Origin: Lineus longissimus
Lineage: Eukaryota; Nemertea; Pilidiophora; Heteronemertea; Lineidae
Assembly: GCF_910592395.1 (NCBI RefSeq)
Contig: NC_088310.1
Span: forward strand, 2,053,501 to 2,117,500
Reading direction: 5' to 3'
Length of the DNA: 64,000 nucleotides
Position numbers and translations under genes: made by a program. Positions 12,239 through 26,500 of this stretch are shown one piece after another (the first letter of the stretch is position 1; each line of letters begins with the position of its first letter). The notes under the pieces are model-generated. The model did not search any database, was not told where the DNA came from, and saw only the letters and a program-made list of their open reading frames with translations.

Positions 12239-13976
12239 CCTTTCAAGACGCTCAACGTCCGTTGCTGGACTCTCGGGAAACTTCCAGGAATCTTCTAAGC
12301 TCTCGCACCGTCAAAATATCATTCAACGCCCTTCGAAAGTGTTTGATAACTTAGCAAAGCACGCACTGACAGTTCCTTGTTTGAAACTCTCTGCTTGAAA
12401 AGTTTCTTGCCAAATGGCACAAAAGCCTAAACCAGATTACTATAAACAAACAGGCCCTCTTCGAAAGTTGTGACGTTTATGACGTCCCCAAGAACCAACC
12501 GAAGCATAACTTTATTGTAGGCTTGTATTGTGTTAAAGGTGTTCAACTCAATTTATCATTTCTGACGGATTTCACTCAAAGCTTACATTTTTACATTTTT
12601 ACATTGAAATAGATATTGCTGGGGCCTAATAATACTGGAATGCACTTTTTTTAATCCAAGAGATGGCACCAGGAAGAGTGATCAGTTTCTTGCTGGATCG
12701 TCACTAAAGCAGAGACGCTCTTATTCTGACGTGTCATACACCAATGTTGAGTTACTGAAAATGTAAACACGTTTTGATGAGCATTCTTACTCAGGTAAGG
12801 GAGCAATGCTCACTCTTTTACTCCTCTCGAGATCAGTTGTTCGATCTCGATTTTCGATATTGGGTCATCAATTGCAAGCTTTAACTGTGTGGCCACGTAG
12901 CTAGTCAAGAAAGCCGTCTTCTTAACGGTATTAGTAAATAGGTCTTATGGAGTGGAAGCACAACAACATACAGAGGGAGCCTTAACAAGAAAGAATTCAA
13001 AGAAGGACGTCGAACAATGGCTAACATAAATCATATTGACAAAATTATATCGAAAATAAAGTATATTACGCAGCTGTTTTTCTAATTATAAGGCGTTTGT
13101 TTTCAATTTAATAAAAAACGGAAGTTATTTTTATGCCCTTTAGTTATATTTAAGGTAATATTTGCAAGTTGCTGCGGTTTTCGTCTTCTCGAGTACTTTT
13201 CAACCCTGAGGTGAACGTGAATAAAACTGGTGCCAAGTTTACTACTCGTAAAATAAGAAATCCTTGCTCGCCAACTCGATGTAACTGGCATAAAAACAGC
13301 GGACCTGTTTACTTGACTTTTCATTTTTTTCGACTAAGTATTCCAAGAAGTCAGACAACAGTTTGGGAAAATATCTCAAAGTGTTTTGGACTCATACTTT
13401 CTCCAATAAAGCGCCCTCGTTCTTGTTGAAGTTTCGCGTGCTTAGCTGCATCGGATATATAGTGAAATTTCTTCTCAACCAATTCTCAGGAGGCTTCTGA
13501 ATGCCTGCACGACTCTTAAGAACAATAAATCCAAGTTAAGTCTCTTTTTTCGTCTTATAAGACATAAAAAACAACCCACACCATAAAGGTTATTCTGAAC
13601 CAAACACCTTTTGCTAATCTGCAGGATTTTACAGATACGTTTTCTCTAGCAATTTACATATATCCGTTGTAACAGGAATCCATGTCGCCCTGGGAAAATG
13701 TCATTGTCATGTGCTACTTTTTCGGTGAGGGAATCAGGTGTATTGCTACGATCACTGATGAAAAGAATACTGTCAATAGCTTCGGACTCATCTTCCCGGT
13801 TTATCCATACGTGCTTCATCTTTACCAAGAGTAAACAGCCGAAATCTAAGGTCTAAAAGACTGGTCACCAGCTACGCAAAGACGGATTAATGCAGTTACA
13901 TATATCACAAATGGATATCAATAAAACCAGTCCATTCCTTTGAAAATTGATGCACGTCTGGTTCCTTTTAGGTATA

Positions 13977-15796
13977 TCACGTGACTATCATTTGGATGAA
14001 TTCTGAAATGAAACGACAAGTGAATGCTTTAAAATACATGTACATGTATATGGTCATACATCTATGATACAATGCTGATAAGTAAAGTTTAACTCCCTTT
14101 TCCCGCTCAAGAATACCGTACGGTTACACTGTATGCTGGTCAATAAAGGACTTTAAATTAGATCAGCTTTGTTTGTAAGGTTCCCACTTTCTTTTACAGT
14201 AAAACACTTCAGCTTTCTACTGAAGAAGACATGAATAGATATTACAAGTTGGCTCTGCGTCTCCCTTTAGGACTCTTAGAATATCTGGTGCCAAATCTTA
14301 TGCCAGAAATCGGCTCACGTCATCGGATATGATGAATACCTTTATAATCAATGGCCCCGTCGCCATTCTTATCAAACTCCCTGACAAACTCCTCTGCCTC
14401 CTCTATGGTCAGTTGCTCGTCGCCTGTCTCGGTCAGGTAGTGTATCAGCTCATCAGGGGTGATCTTCCCATCCTTATTCCTGTCTAGCTTGGTAAACGCA
14501 TCCTCCAACTCCTTCTGAGGGTTGAAAGATTTGTTGAAATGTGGCTGCATCATTTGTAAGAACTCCTCGAAATCAATGTAACCATTTTCTGAAATGTAAA
14601 ACTTGCCAATCATGCATATCATAGCGGCAAACAGAAATTTCCGTTTGAATATTTGCAAGAACCATAAATGCCATCTGCTATCCTGTTGTTGAACTAAGTG
14701 GTTGCTAAGATTGGTCGAGTTGGTTGTGAGATAGGGGTTTTCGAAAGCAGAATTTGTCATCGTCAGCATCGCACGGCGTTATTTGGGGAAGACTCCGACC
14801 AATTTCGCCTTGAAAGCCGTGACATTGAGGCGACGTACCGTCTTTATCGACCGCATTCAGCATGGTCTTGGCCTCAGCCTCTGTTGGGTTGTCACCCATC
14901 GCCTGCAAGGTCTTCCTAAGCTCTGAGCTGGAGATCCTCCCGTTACCATCCTTGTCATACACACTGAACGCTTTCTTTAAAGCTGCAAGGAAAGGATATC
15001 TTATCTTATAAGCTTATTCTTGACTATTCGCACCTGTAATTTTAAGGTAACTTAACTTTCAGAACTGATGCATATACTCCATTTAGGGCATCGCCTGATA
15101 ACCAATTTGTTACGTAGAATAACCGATTTGAAGAAGTCGTTCACCGTTATCAGACGCAGTACAGTATTGGTATTACTATCTTTAGGGTCGTCATGGAAGT
15201 TTATAGATGGCAATAATGAATGGCTTTCGCGATGCACAACATTACAGAGGCTGCTGCTACCTTGACACTTGCGAGCTTTTTGCCATATCGTTTCGTGCCA
15301 GCAAGTCCTGGCAGGAACATAGGCTTCCTGTCGCAGGAAGAGCTCATGGAAATTCACGAACTTTTTTGAACTGTTCTGCTCGTTGCGTGACCCGAGGTGG
15401 CATCTTGGCTTGATTCGCCGATAGAGTCTTTCCCTAGTTAAGGGACATTGCATTAAATACTTGCCTTCGAGGCGTTCAGGTGATATCATATCCTTAACTG
15501 ATTCTGTTGTCGTCTTGGAAAGGGAAGGAAAATGTGATACATTTGTACTTAATGGGTCTAAACACATTCAAATCATCCAGTAGGCGGTTTTTACTGTTTG
15601 GTAGTTTAATGGTTTGCATTACCAAGCCATTGTCGTAGCGTAAATCTATATGGTGTTTTAACAGCTTAAGAAAGCTCAATCAAGATGCTGAAAAGGATCT
15701 CTGAGAGTATAGCCGTTACAAAAACAGCACTGAGGCTACAGGCAACTTATCTAGATTCAGAAAGTAATAATCACAACATAAAACGAAACTCACCAT
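13977..15796 (-). CDS. Calmodulin-like EF-hand protein, gene 1 of the array (complete)
   Basis: Five-exon model: 15794-15796 (ATG only, then gtgagt), 15465-15513, 14839-14982, 14340-14588 and 13977-14002; 471 nt, 156 residues. Splice phases are 0,1,1,1 and all junctions keep the frame. Four canonical EF loops are visible: DKDGNGRISSSE, DKDENGYIDFEE (its codon 4 is made across the exon 3/4 junction), DRNKDGKITPDE and DKNGDGAIDYKE. The N-terminal helix ISPERLEALKKAF aligns with calmodulin LTEEQIAEFKEAF, and the C-terminus EFIQMIVT aligns with EFVQMMTAK. Length and layout match calmodulin (148 residues) with a slightly longer N-terminus. The expected role is a cytosolic Ca2+ sensor; partners cannot be inferred. 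Intron 2 appears to use a GC donor (GAAG/GCAAGT). The protein is diverged enough that it is not the ubiquitous calmodulin itself. The exon 2 acceptor (ccaag) is the least certain boundary. Confidence 0.88.
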
Positions 15797-17556
15797 TTTG
15801 CTGGTCTCTGAGCAACTACCACTGGCAAACCGAAAACCTTCACCTGCTTTTACTAGAAGTCCTTATGTTAACTAGGCCCTTTTACCAACCAAGCACTAAA
15901 ATGAAAGCACTTGTCAGTAAACATACAAACTGAAGGCTTTGTGTGCAACGTTTGTAAACACAGCAGGACTGTCAGAGATAAACAACGTGGGACGTTCCCT
16001 TGGCCCTCTTAGCTTGGCAGGGGTTTTAGGTATAAACATTTACTTATACAAAACTGATCCCTGTCCAAATAAGTCTGGTAAATGTTTGCAACGGTTACTG
16101 TTTCATTGTTCTATTTGACGACACCATTTTGTTTTGCCTTCTGCGAGCATTTTTTATTACGAGCGAATCAGTATTAACTGGTAGGGCCAGGTGGTTCAGG
16201 GGACATGTCTTCGTTGTGGTGGTTGTGGTGCAGGGTGGTGGCTGCAGCCAGAGACTTCGCCATCTGTTGTGTGTAATCCCGTCTCAAACAACAGAATAAC
16301 TATAAAAGCAGAGGTATTGCGAAAATGAACTGTTATCTTATATAAGTATACCAGTACATGTACATAGATAATCACTGATGCTATAACTAAACGCGTACGG
16401 AAATATATTTTAAAGTAGAATTTGAGTAATTTACAAAATATACACAATTCGCCTACATGTAATTCTAGCCCGATACCTGTAGTTTGACGTCACGCTAGTA
16501 GTCATGTAGAACAGGATGGTGCAGAGAGTCTATCGTATAATCTAGTAGTAGAGCTACGGGACAACGGCGTCACTATTTCACCATTTGAAAGTTGTTAAAC
16601 GGTTAAATAGGAAAGTATTTATCGTTACCATTTGTTGTATGCACAATATCGAAGGAATTATTTAGTTCCTCCATCGTAGGCTGCCCAAATACTCGATGCC
16701 GCGGTTGTATAGGAAGAAACAGTCCATTTAAGCTTTGTCACCAAAGATTGGCAAACAACATCGGCATGCATGCAAGTCCCGTCGCACAAAGTTCTCGACG
16801 GTTTCACAATCGCGACGGCCCGTCCATATTGACGCATATTTGAGATTAAAAAACGCTAACGAATTGCCTCTACGTCCCAGCGCACGTTCACAGCCCCCAG
16901 ATAACGTAAGCCTCCAATCCGCAACAAAACAAGGTGGTTACAAAGCCGTGTCACTTGCGTTCTTACAATACAACGCACGAGATTTCTTCATTATTCGGAA
17001 GCAGTGCTGCGTGAAAATATGTATATTAAGCACTGCGTGTATTGTCTCAATCGTACTCGTAAATCTACCCTGAAGCACAACCAATAGGTAAGCGTGGGTC
17101 GCAGTGAGCCTCTGGTGGAAGGTCAGAAGCAAAAACTGACCACCCTGGAGTTGCCGAACTCTCGCTTATCATCGAAAATCGTATTAATGTCTAATGGCCG
17201 GAAATCTTTTCTGGTAGGAATACGTTAAACCGCGGAGTTAACCACAGACCTCGACGCAAGTCGTAGTGAGGACAATCATACTTGTGAACCCTTCCTCAGT
17301 TTAGATCTCATCACGTGATTTGAGGATCATGCGACGTCAGTGCAAATTGTTCCTCCTGCAATGTTGGTGAAGACTGACTAGCTCGCGTAAAGACCTCAGA
17401 TCCCGCAGCGCATGCGCAAGTCGTTCTGAACTCAGTGTTTTCATCACCGACAACATGACCATCTGAGCCAGTGACCCAGATACTGCTTTCATCGATGTAA
17501 TCCTCTCTGAAAGTCACGTGTCTTCCGGCATCTCTTGCACATGCGCTGGTTGAAGG

Positions 17557-20500
17557 TCATGCTCTGTCGTCCGGGTAAATATCTAACGTCTGACTGAAAG
17601 CATCATTAGAATGACCCTCGTCGAAACTCGTACGGAGTGCTGTGGTTTCACTGTCGTCTTTCTTCGGTTTGACTGCAATGAAAAATTGTGACGGCCATGC
17701 TTCAGCAACTTTTCAAGAATTTTGATCCCCCAGCTCCAGACACTGGGTTGCTGCAAGTGTTTTAAATGCGACCAAAAACATCAAACTCATAAAAAGTTAC
17801 AAATATATGTTTCTTCCGATTGCAAATCTTCACGATCGCTAAGCTTCCGATGTACCACATTAAAAAAGCAATCAATGCATACTCACATACAATAACCAAT
17901 ATGAGCAGGAGCACAAACACGATGACGATGCAGCCAATCAGAATCCAGACAACTGGGTCAGAGTAGTTCCCAGAATCCTCTTCTGGTCTCAAGATATCTT
18001 CCTCGCAGTTGCCATGGCGGAGGTACTTGCTGAAAGAAGCAAACTGAAATAATGGCACTGCGATTCAAATTTCGGTTGTAACAAAATGTATTATTTTCTT
18101 ATTAACGATCTACCAGGGTGACCGAGCAAAAGAATTCGGTGGTCTGTCAGTGCGCATACATACTGTGCTGTATTAAAAAGAAAACTGTTGACAATATACC
18201 CCTTTTTTGTTCCCAGCATGTCACCGACACAAAATAACTTAATCTGTTCGTTGACAAGCAAAATGATGTGCTGAAACTTGCAAGAAATGCAGACGCTATT
18301 CTTCTTGGCGTTAACGTATCTTGTCGTTTTGGAGATATAGCCAGAGATGGTCTTATCAATGCTTGAGGTAAACTGGCGGTGTCTTCTGACCTATCAACCA
18401 GCAACATTGCTGGAGGACACACGTTCAACATTCATCATATCATCATATCGTTAAACTAGATAGATAATCAAGTTACACTGCCAGCCCCATTTAACTAAAT
18501 CTAGTTCTCAAGAGGTGATCAGCGAGGCCAATATGGTAGGAATTAAGCCATCATTTTCACCAATCCCTGTGGGGAAAGGTTCCACGGAATTCAATAAGCT
18601 GGGAGAAGTAAATGTAGTTCGGGACGCCCCGGGAATATTCGGTGACAGTGAATAGAAATTAGGTAAAGGGGAGTTGAGGATATTGCTAGTTAGGTTGAGA
18701 TCGAAACGTGCACGAAAAAAGAAGTCGCCTCTGGGGGACGGTAAAATGATAACATATATAAAACGCCCAAGTTCTGATTGCAACGAGTTTCAAATACCAT
18801 TTTAGAGGTGCTTCAGTATTGTGCATTTCAATTTGAAGTGCAGTAAGAGTCACGATTCATCTTGACATTTCAGCGCTGAGGGTCACCTGAGGCGGAGATT
18901 CTGTGACAAAGCTTTTTGAAGATACATGTACACCAGATGGCACTCAAACCATTCTTTCAACATGTTTTAAGAAACTGGCGCTAATAGTCGCAACAAAATG
19001 TAACCATCGAAAACTTAGGTGCTTTTGTTTAAGATGGGAAGGAGAGCATTAAAATGTTGACGGGGACAGGCTGAGCTATGGATATATGACTGATGCTAAA
19101 AATATATAGTACGAATATGGTTTAGCCATAGAGATATACCAAAAGGTAACATTATTGATATCTCAACTTACCATTTGGCGTGATACTTTATACAGTTTTT
19201 TTCTAGGGCCCAGGGCTAACATTTCCAGGGTCATAGCTACACCGACAAGAGACCATGTTCCCTTGGTTACACTGTTTTGGAACGCAGCATTTTTGCTCCC
19301 GTGCAAGTAATAAGCACCAGTAACATCTTCTTAGAAAAAGCACCACGTCGTTATTGCAAGAACATGTATCTTTCGAGTATAATAACGATCCTCCGGCTGG
19401 TGCAGAAAAAAGAAATCTTGAAAACGTGACCCAATCTCATAAAGGTACCTACTGATAATGTTCCAGGATTGCGATGATAGCCTGGCCGTATTTTCCTTGT
19501 TGGACGTATTTGTCAGCAGCTGCCGTGGCATTAGCGATGCAGATCTGAGGCGGAATAATACGGACGATGGCCCACCAGCCAAGCGAGGTGTAGATCTGAA
19601 AGGAAAGAGGTAATTCATTAACACTAAGTGCATTCCGTTTGGACTGAGGAATACGCCAACTCAATGATGCAGATCTGAAATAGAGGAAATGCTAAAAAAT
19701 GCATGCCAATTGGACTGATGAATGGACTTGTTGCTTACCGACTCGATGGTGTCTGAAACGGAGGGGTATATAACTGAAAGTGCATGCCAATTGAACAGAA
19801 CAACGTGTCACTGATGGGCCTTGTGCAGCTCTCAGAAGCGGTGTAAGTCCATCATTGGCAGGTTAGATGGCTGTTGGAAATTGTGCAGTTCACGTAATGA
19901 TAGTTCAATTGAACTCCATGCCAGTCTTTAAGAGAGGAATTGGTTTCTCTGTATCATAGGCTGTTAGACACGGATAAAGGCTCAGGGAAGGTTAATGGCG
20001 CCCGACTTCCTTGCGGTCGCTAAGGTACGCCTCGAGTACGCCAGTTCGGGGGTGAGTCTCAGTGCTCGAACCCGCCCTACACATAGCATGGGTGTTTGGA
20101 CGTTGTCCAGCTTCAGATGCTGTTCTAGGTCCGCTCAGAGTTTTACACAAAGATGAACACCTGTCTATACAGTTGTTTCCTTTATACACTTTTCAAGCAA
20201 CATCCCTGATCGAGAACACGTTCTTATAAACCAAAGTCATCTACTTCGGGGTCATCTCCCACTCACTGTTGCAATATGAATATCGTTGCGTGAGAAGCGT
20301 ATAATACAACCATCATAAGTTGTCGACTGACATGGTTAATAATGTTGCGACGATCATCACACCATTGGACAAATCACTTTGGCAAGCTGTGATGGAGTTT
20401 TTTCCAGTATTCGTCAACAGACTCGACGCAATGGGAGGAATAACAGCACAGCTATCACTTCCGTCCTGAGGCAATAATGCTGCGCAGTTTTTGATGACAT

Positions 20501-23500
20501 CGCCGGCGTTTACCGGATATTGTTTTGTTGAGATATAAAGATGTCATTGTTGGAACTCGCGGGCCATGATGGTGAATCGGAAGCTAGATGTGAAAAATGG
20601 GAACTAGAGATGTTTATGTCAAAAGTGGAACGACACATTTGGGGGAATAATGTTCAGGCTCTGGCAGCTGTGTGATTAACGCTTACCCCTGATAGCATTA
20701 GATGATAAAAATTATGAATACAGTCGAGTTTATTAGACAGTAGTCGTAAAAAGTGATATAAACTATGGTTTATAGCGTCACCAGCGCATCGTAAGAATGG
20801 GAATTGGAAAAGAAATGGAATAGACGATACTGATTATGATCATAATAGACTGAAAGCGACTATATCCGATATGGAGAGAGGATTACTTTCTTATGCTTTT
20901 TGACTTACCATTTTATCGTCTGTCACCAGCACAACAACTCCATCATTATCACAATAGCCAAACTTCCACTTCTTGGCGCGGAGGTAGTCGCCGAAATATT
21001 GGATAGCTATGGACTTCTCCTTTGTGGTCTTAGGAATCCTGCAAAATGCACAGATGGATGAGATTGATTACGGACAGACAAACACTTTCGTTGGCCGCGG
21101 CATCTATTGACAGTTATGATGCTCACTCGACGAGAGCATGAGGGGAGCCTCGAGCAAGAGCACCTCGAAATAACCACTCTAGCGATCACCCTGAAGCTGG
21201 AAATGTGATGTTTAACCACTGTGTTTGACTAGCTGTAGTAGAATGAACACGTCAACATGCACGTAAACCGATGCACAACTACCCAATTAGTTTGAAAATC
21301 TTCAATTGTGGTATTTATTTTTCAGCCAGGGTAGAAGGAAAAAGCAACACGCAAATGGCATAAGGCCAGCATCTGATATACATAAAAGGAGTCACATTTC
21401 ATCGGTATGCAGATACATGTAGCTTGTAGCCACTAGTTCACGGTTGAAGTACGATATTGGTACGAAGCGGCGACTGGCAGTGATGGGTTGCTATTATATA
21501 TCCCTGTGCATCTGATGGCATTATTGACCATGTGGGCGAACATTTTAGACTTTGTTGTCGTTGAATAAAGACGACAAGAACATGCTAACGGTTGTTGAGA
21601 TTTTTTGTCGAACCACGTTAACAATTTTGTGTACGCTTTCAACAAACATGTGTTGGTGTCTACGCAATACTTGAGTTCTTGAAACGCATTAATAGATTGC
21701 TTATTCATTCTAATCATTTCAATGTTGGGATATCTTTTTTGAATTATCATTTCATGACTCTCAGCAAGCTTTGGAACGCATTGGGACATGTGGACTGAGG
21801 CCAGAGAATGATGGGTAGGCGGCTGTATCTCGAGACCGAATACACGCACTTCTTTTCACAGCCCACGCACTTTTGAATGTTTTATGATGTCTCGAGGTTT
21901 CATTGGTGTAAGATGTGATGCCCAGTCCTCTTTCGCCAGCGTTTATTTCCCATGGCTCTGCGATTATGGTCTATCAAGAAGCTCTTAGACTTTTTCACTA
22001 ATAAATATAATATAAATATGTCAGAAATAACACTTCACGTCACAGACAAAGCCGGATGATACATTTCCCTGTATGGTAATTGGCCTTGTAAATGACAAAG
22101 TAAGAAAATATGCCGGATGACATGTCTAGACGCTTTGAACAAGCTCCCAAGGGACATTAATAAGAAAGAGGTAAAGGCTATAGTTAAAACCCCTTCAGGT
22201 TATAGCAGTGATGTAAACAAGACTAGAAATACATGTATATATGAACGAAGCTGTCTGAAGGGTATTTGACAAACCTTCATGAAAAGAAGAAGAATAACGT
22301 TGCTGTGACATGCATCACTGCATTCAAAAAGACAGTTCAATGTAACCATGCAGGTCTACTTTCAGAACGCGCTTCTTCAAGATGGCCGGATGCCATTTTT
22401 GAAGGAAGAAAGGAAAAGACAAAAATTCTTCACTATTTGTTCATGAAGTTGTTTGGAGGTAATAATGACCCACTTTTTCAAGATGGCCGGATGCCATTGT
22501 TTCAGGAAGAAAGGAAAGATAAAGCACTCTCATTTTCTGTAACCACGAGTTACACCGTTAATATGATGTTAGACTTTACGCCGCTGGCATTTAATCACAG
22601 AAATATCGAAATACATACGCCACCCGTGTTCGGTGGAATGATTTTAATCTGTTGAAATGATGAAGCGCTGGTCCGCGAAAAGGCAATGCCTTGCACTGAA
22701 GTCAATAATGATTTCAACGTTTTCATTACAACTTGCCCAAAGCAACTCCGGTATTTTCAATGCACGGCCTATACGGTGTAATCACTGGCAAATAATCATT
22801 ATTCTCCAATATATCAAAGACCTCACTGCACCACGGTTGAACGTTTCAAGTATAGTATCTTTTACATGATGATTTAGAAAAACGTGGCTTGTCTCTTTGC
22901 CGACTACAAAACCAAGCTTTCTGATAACCAACAGTTGCACTACGCAATCTCAAAGTCAAACTTCGCATTTGATTTTTACAAAAACTTCATGCAGAACATA
23001 TTCATAATTTAGCGCCTCGATACGAAAGCCAAGTCATCAGTCACTGAAGTTTAATTTGGATAATGTTGTTTGCGATATTTTGCTTTTAGGACCGCGGTTT
23101 GGAATAAGAAAGACGTGTTTACTTGACAACCAACAGACTTGCACTTTTTCCTCTGATGGCACTAATTCCTTTGCGAACCCCACGCGTTCCTCGGTTTCAT
23201 TACTTCCTCGTTACATTTTTTCTGGTATGATGAAAGCATCTTGGCAAACTCTACTCGGGGTTTCTACCTACAAAGATCTGCTCACTTTGATGGTCACATT
23301 TCTAATCAAAGAGTTCGTGATTACCGCGGTCAGTACAGTGATAGAAATGGTCTTTGCAATGTGGTATCAAGTTGAACAAACTACGTATATCTCTGCCTCT
23401 GCAATCTACAAAGATTGTTTAAAAAATCTTGCCTTTGCGACCCTTCACCGCCTTTCCATGCACTCAAACCTACGCAAATGCTAGGTACACGCAAACGTCA

Positions 23501-26500
23501 CGTATCCGCTGTGCAGGTTTCAAAAACTCTTATTATCTTCGAATAAAATGTAAGTACCTACCTGTTTTTGTATTTGATTTGTTTAACCACGGCCACCGAG
23601 AAGGCGTACCCCTTCATACCTTTGGGACAGCCAGCCTTACACGCGCAGTAATCGATGTTGAAACGAATGCCGAGGGTGATGTTCATGATCCGGGCAACTG
23701 GAAGAAGAAAGGTGACACGAAAAACAACTGAAAACATTTCGTTTCATTGCAATTGTGTTGGGGTTTAAGCCAAATTGGCCCGCCATTCGCCCTAATGCTG
23801 GACGTACAACTCCTATGCATCAGGGAACCTGGAAGATTTCCTAGCTACACCGAATAATTGAAAATTGCAACAATGCGACAACCACTTATGGGAATTCCCG
23901 TATCGCCTGTAACTAGTTCTCGACTGCTGGCATTTAGACTTGTCCTTCATGACAGCTGGGTTACTGAAACTGAGTTCATCGTCAGGTGACGTTTGTCAGA
24001 GTGTGACTGCATACATGTAGAGGAGGCCAGCAAAGGCATAGCGAATGAATAATCTACCACCATTTCTGGGAGTGCACAACACGAGGGCGTTGCGACCTCA
24101 GAACATTGGATGTCAAAATGATTCTTTCCGAGAACACGAACTGTTACATGGCAATCCCCCGGTAGTATCTAGTCAGCTCTTGTGTAACGCACAGTGTCTA
24201 ATCATGCATATTTATCGGCGACTGTCGGAGTGAAGAACAACGCCGATAGAAACATGACAGACTTCGTTTTGATTTTGAAAGGAAGTGACTCAAAGTTTGG
24301 TACTGAGGTTATGAAGCACCACAACTATTGTACATGCACAACACTTTGAAACACCATGCGGGTTCCTTCATGAAGAAATCCTCAGTGGAGTGAGGTTTAA
24401 AAAACGCGTATGGCGCAGAAACCTTAGTAACTTTCATTGTCAATATTTGCCTGCGTTCATATCACGTGACATGTCACGTGACTTCAAAGAACAGCTGCCA
24501 TTTTGAAACTTCGCAAAACAAAAACACTGTTTGCTGTTACATGTGGTTGACGGCAAAGGAAAATGAAAGATTTTTATTGGCGAAGACAAGCAAAGATATT
24601 CCATTGCCTTCCTGTTAGCTGGGAGGGGAAATGTAACTAAGATAAACATTGAAAATTAGTTCTAATAATCACCTGCAGTCATCCAACAATGTGTTTCGTT
24701 TGTTTCTTGAATCCATTGCGACAGCTCAACAACCTGGTGAAACGCCCGGATTGTGACCTTGATGCCAAACAAGGCTGTATGGCCAAATGGTAAGGTGTCG
24801 GTCTCGCAAACTGAAGATCGCGGGTTCGAATCCCGCTGGAGCCTTCCTTTTTCAACGGAGAGCTGCACAATTATATCAACCTACCACGGTTTATCGTGTC
24901 ATCAAGTACGATGTAGAAGAAGAAAATGTCCACCTTGAAAAAGTGTCCGGCCATATTTTTTCTGACGGATTACGGTACATGGTTCTATAGAGGTCATGAC
25001 CGTGAATAGGGATAGAAGCGCGTAAAAGAATCCTTTGTTCCCAGAAATTCTGTCCGAGGACATTTTAATCTTCTGCAGTGGTGCTAATTCATTTATCTGA
25101 CACAAATATATCACCTTCTTGACTTAGTGGTACATCGAAACGGGGACTTTTTCGGTCGTCGATGAAGCAAATTTAGATACTTACTCTGTAGCAGCTCATC
25201 GTATGGGTTGCGAAAGCTCCCGGTCTCCACTTGGGTCAAGCGGACGGTCAACAGTATAGAAATAAGTATCGTCTTCATTTGACAATAGCAGACATTATTT
25301 GATCCATGCCAACACGATCGGCTGGTAATCAGACAGATCAGAGCACCGTGGGCTAATCGACCGAGAGAAGCAACCGCCGGACCGAGGGGGACTAGCAGCC
25401 AATTACGGAAGAAGTAGTCAGATCGACAAGATTCATAGCGTATGATAAGGTAAAACCGTCAAACAGCACATACCATAAGACGTGACCCACGAGCTACAGG
25501 AAAACGGAGTGTTCACGGAGGCAAACCATACCATACCATATTGGTATACGGAGAGGTGGTGTATTTGATAGAAGTCCCACAGGTCACTCGGAATGTCGTC
25601 CCAGTACATGTGTGTCGCAGGATCTCGAGGAAATATGCTTGTATCACTGCCTCTCACCCATCTATTGATCTTGGCGAGTCCGATCATTTAGGTCATGAAT
25701 GTATAATATATATTTAGCGAAACCAATTTGCTACGTGACTGACGCTGGAGGTATAGAGATCGTATTATCTATTACCTTCGGGTCGATGGTGTTTTTTGAA
25801 AGTAGCATTTCAATTATTGCAGCATCATATCCTGCAGCTCGACAAACATCGTTCAGTCAAGCTTCTTCCACAGCACATATCAACATCAGGAGATACCATA
25901 GCTTGTAATCTTTGAGAATTTCCGAAGTGCTCATTTTTGACGCGCAAACCACCGGTAAGAACCAAACGGTTCCACCAACGAAACAACGCTGACGATTCAG
26001 AGCATCAAAAGAAATCATCAACTGGAGGAAACGCGGAAGAAATCTTAGAAGATTAAGCAACACAGGTGGCGACTGATTGCCCAACAGAGAAGACATCAGC
26101 AGACAGAAAAGCAGAAGAAGTCCTAGAAGTCTGCCACCTGTTTACAAACATCCTGAGATACAGGGTTTTTCAACCCTACGTCATATAAAACTATCGAGAG
26201 GCGGAGTGTATTGGAAACCACCAACAGTACGAGGATGGCATACAAAGGGACATAATCTTATTGTCTGCTTGGTAATGCCTGGCGTGGATCATGCACCAAG
26301 AGGGAAATCTAATAACCTGGGAATTCGCCGACCTTCTCTATTGTATTACGACAATGAGGGGAATCAATCGGCTGTCAGAGTAACTCAACTAATCAAACCA
26401 ACTCAGTCGTGAAACTAATTTACCCCCTTGTAGGTGGTGAGGTAACTTAATGCATGTATTCAATGTTAGTTCCAGGCTGAGGGCGAGGTGAACACAGGTT

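Noticed and set aside
2542-14982. One giant 12-EF-hand protein formed by joining all calmodulin-like exons
   Set aside because: Phases would allow it, but a terminal exon with stop (13977-14002) follows module 1, and ATG/gtgag exons plus calmodulin-type exon 2 sequences precede modules 1 and 2. Separate genes explain the data better.
21433-21849. 138-residue minus-strand open frame in an intron of gene A
   Set aside because: Starts with GTG, has no splice context and no recognisable motif; probably chance.
24662-24990. Several short proteins on both strands near 24.7-24.9 kb
   Set aside because: They are translations of the tRNA-Ala-like gene, a common annotation artefact.
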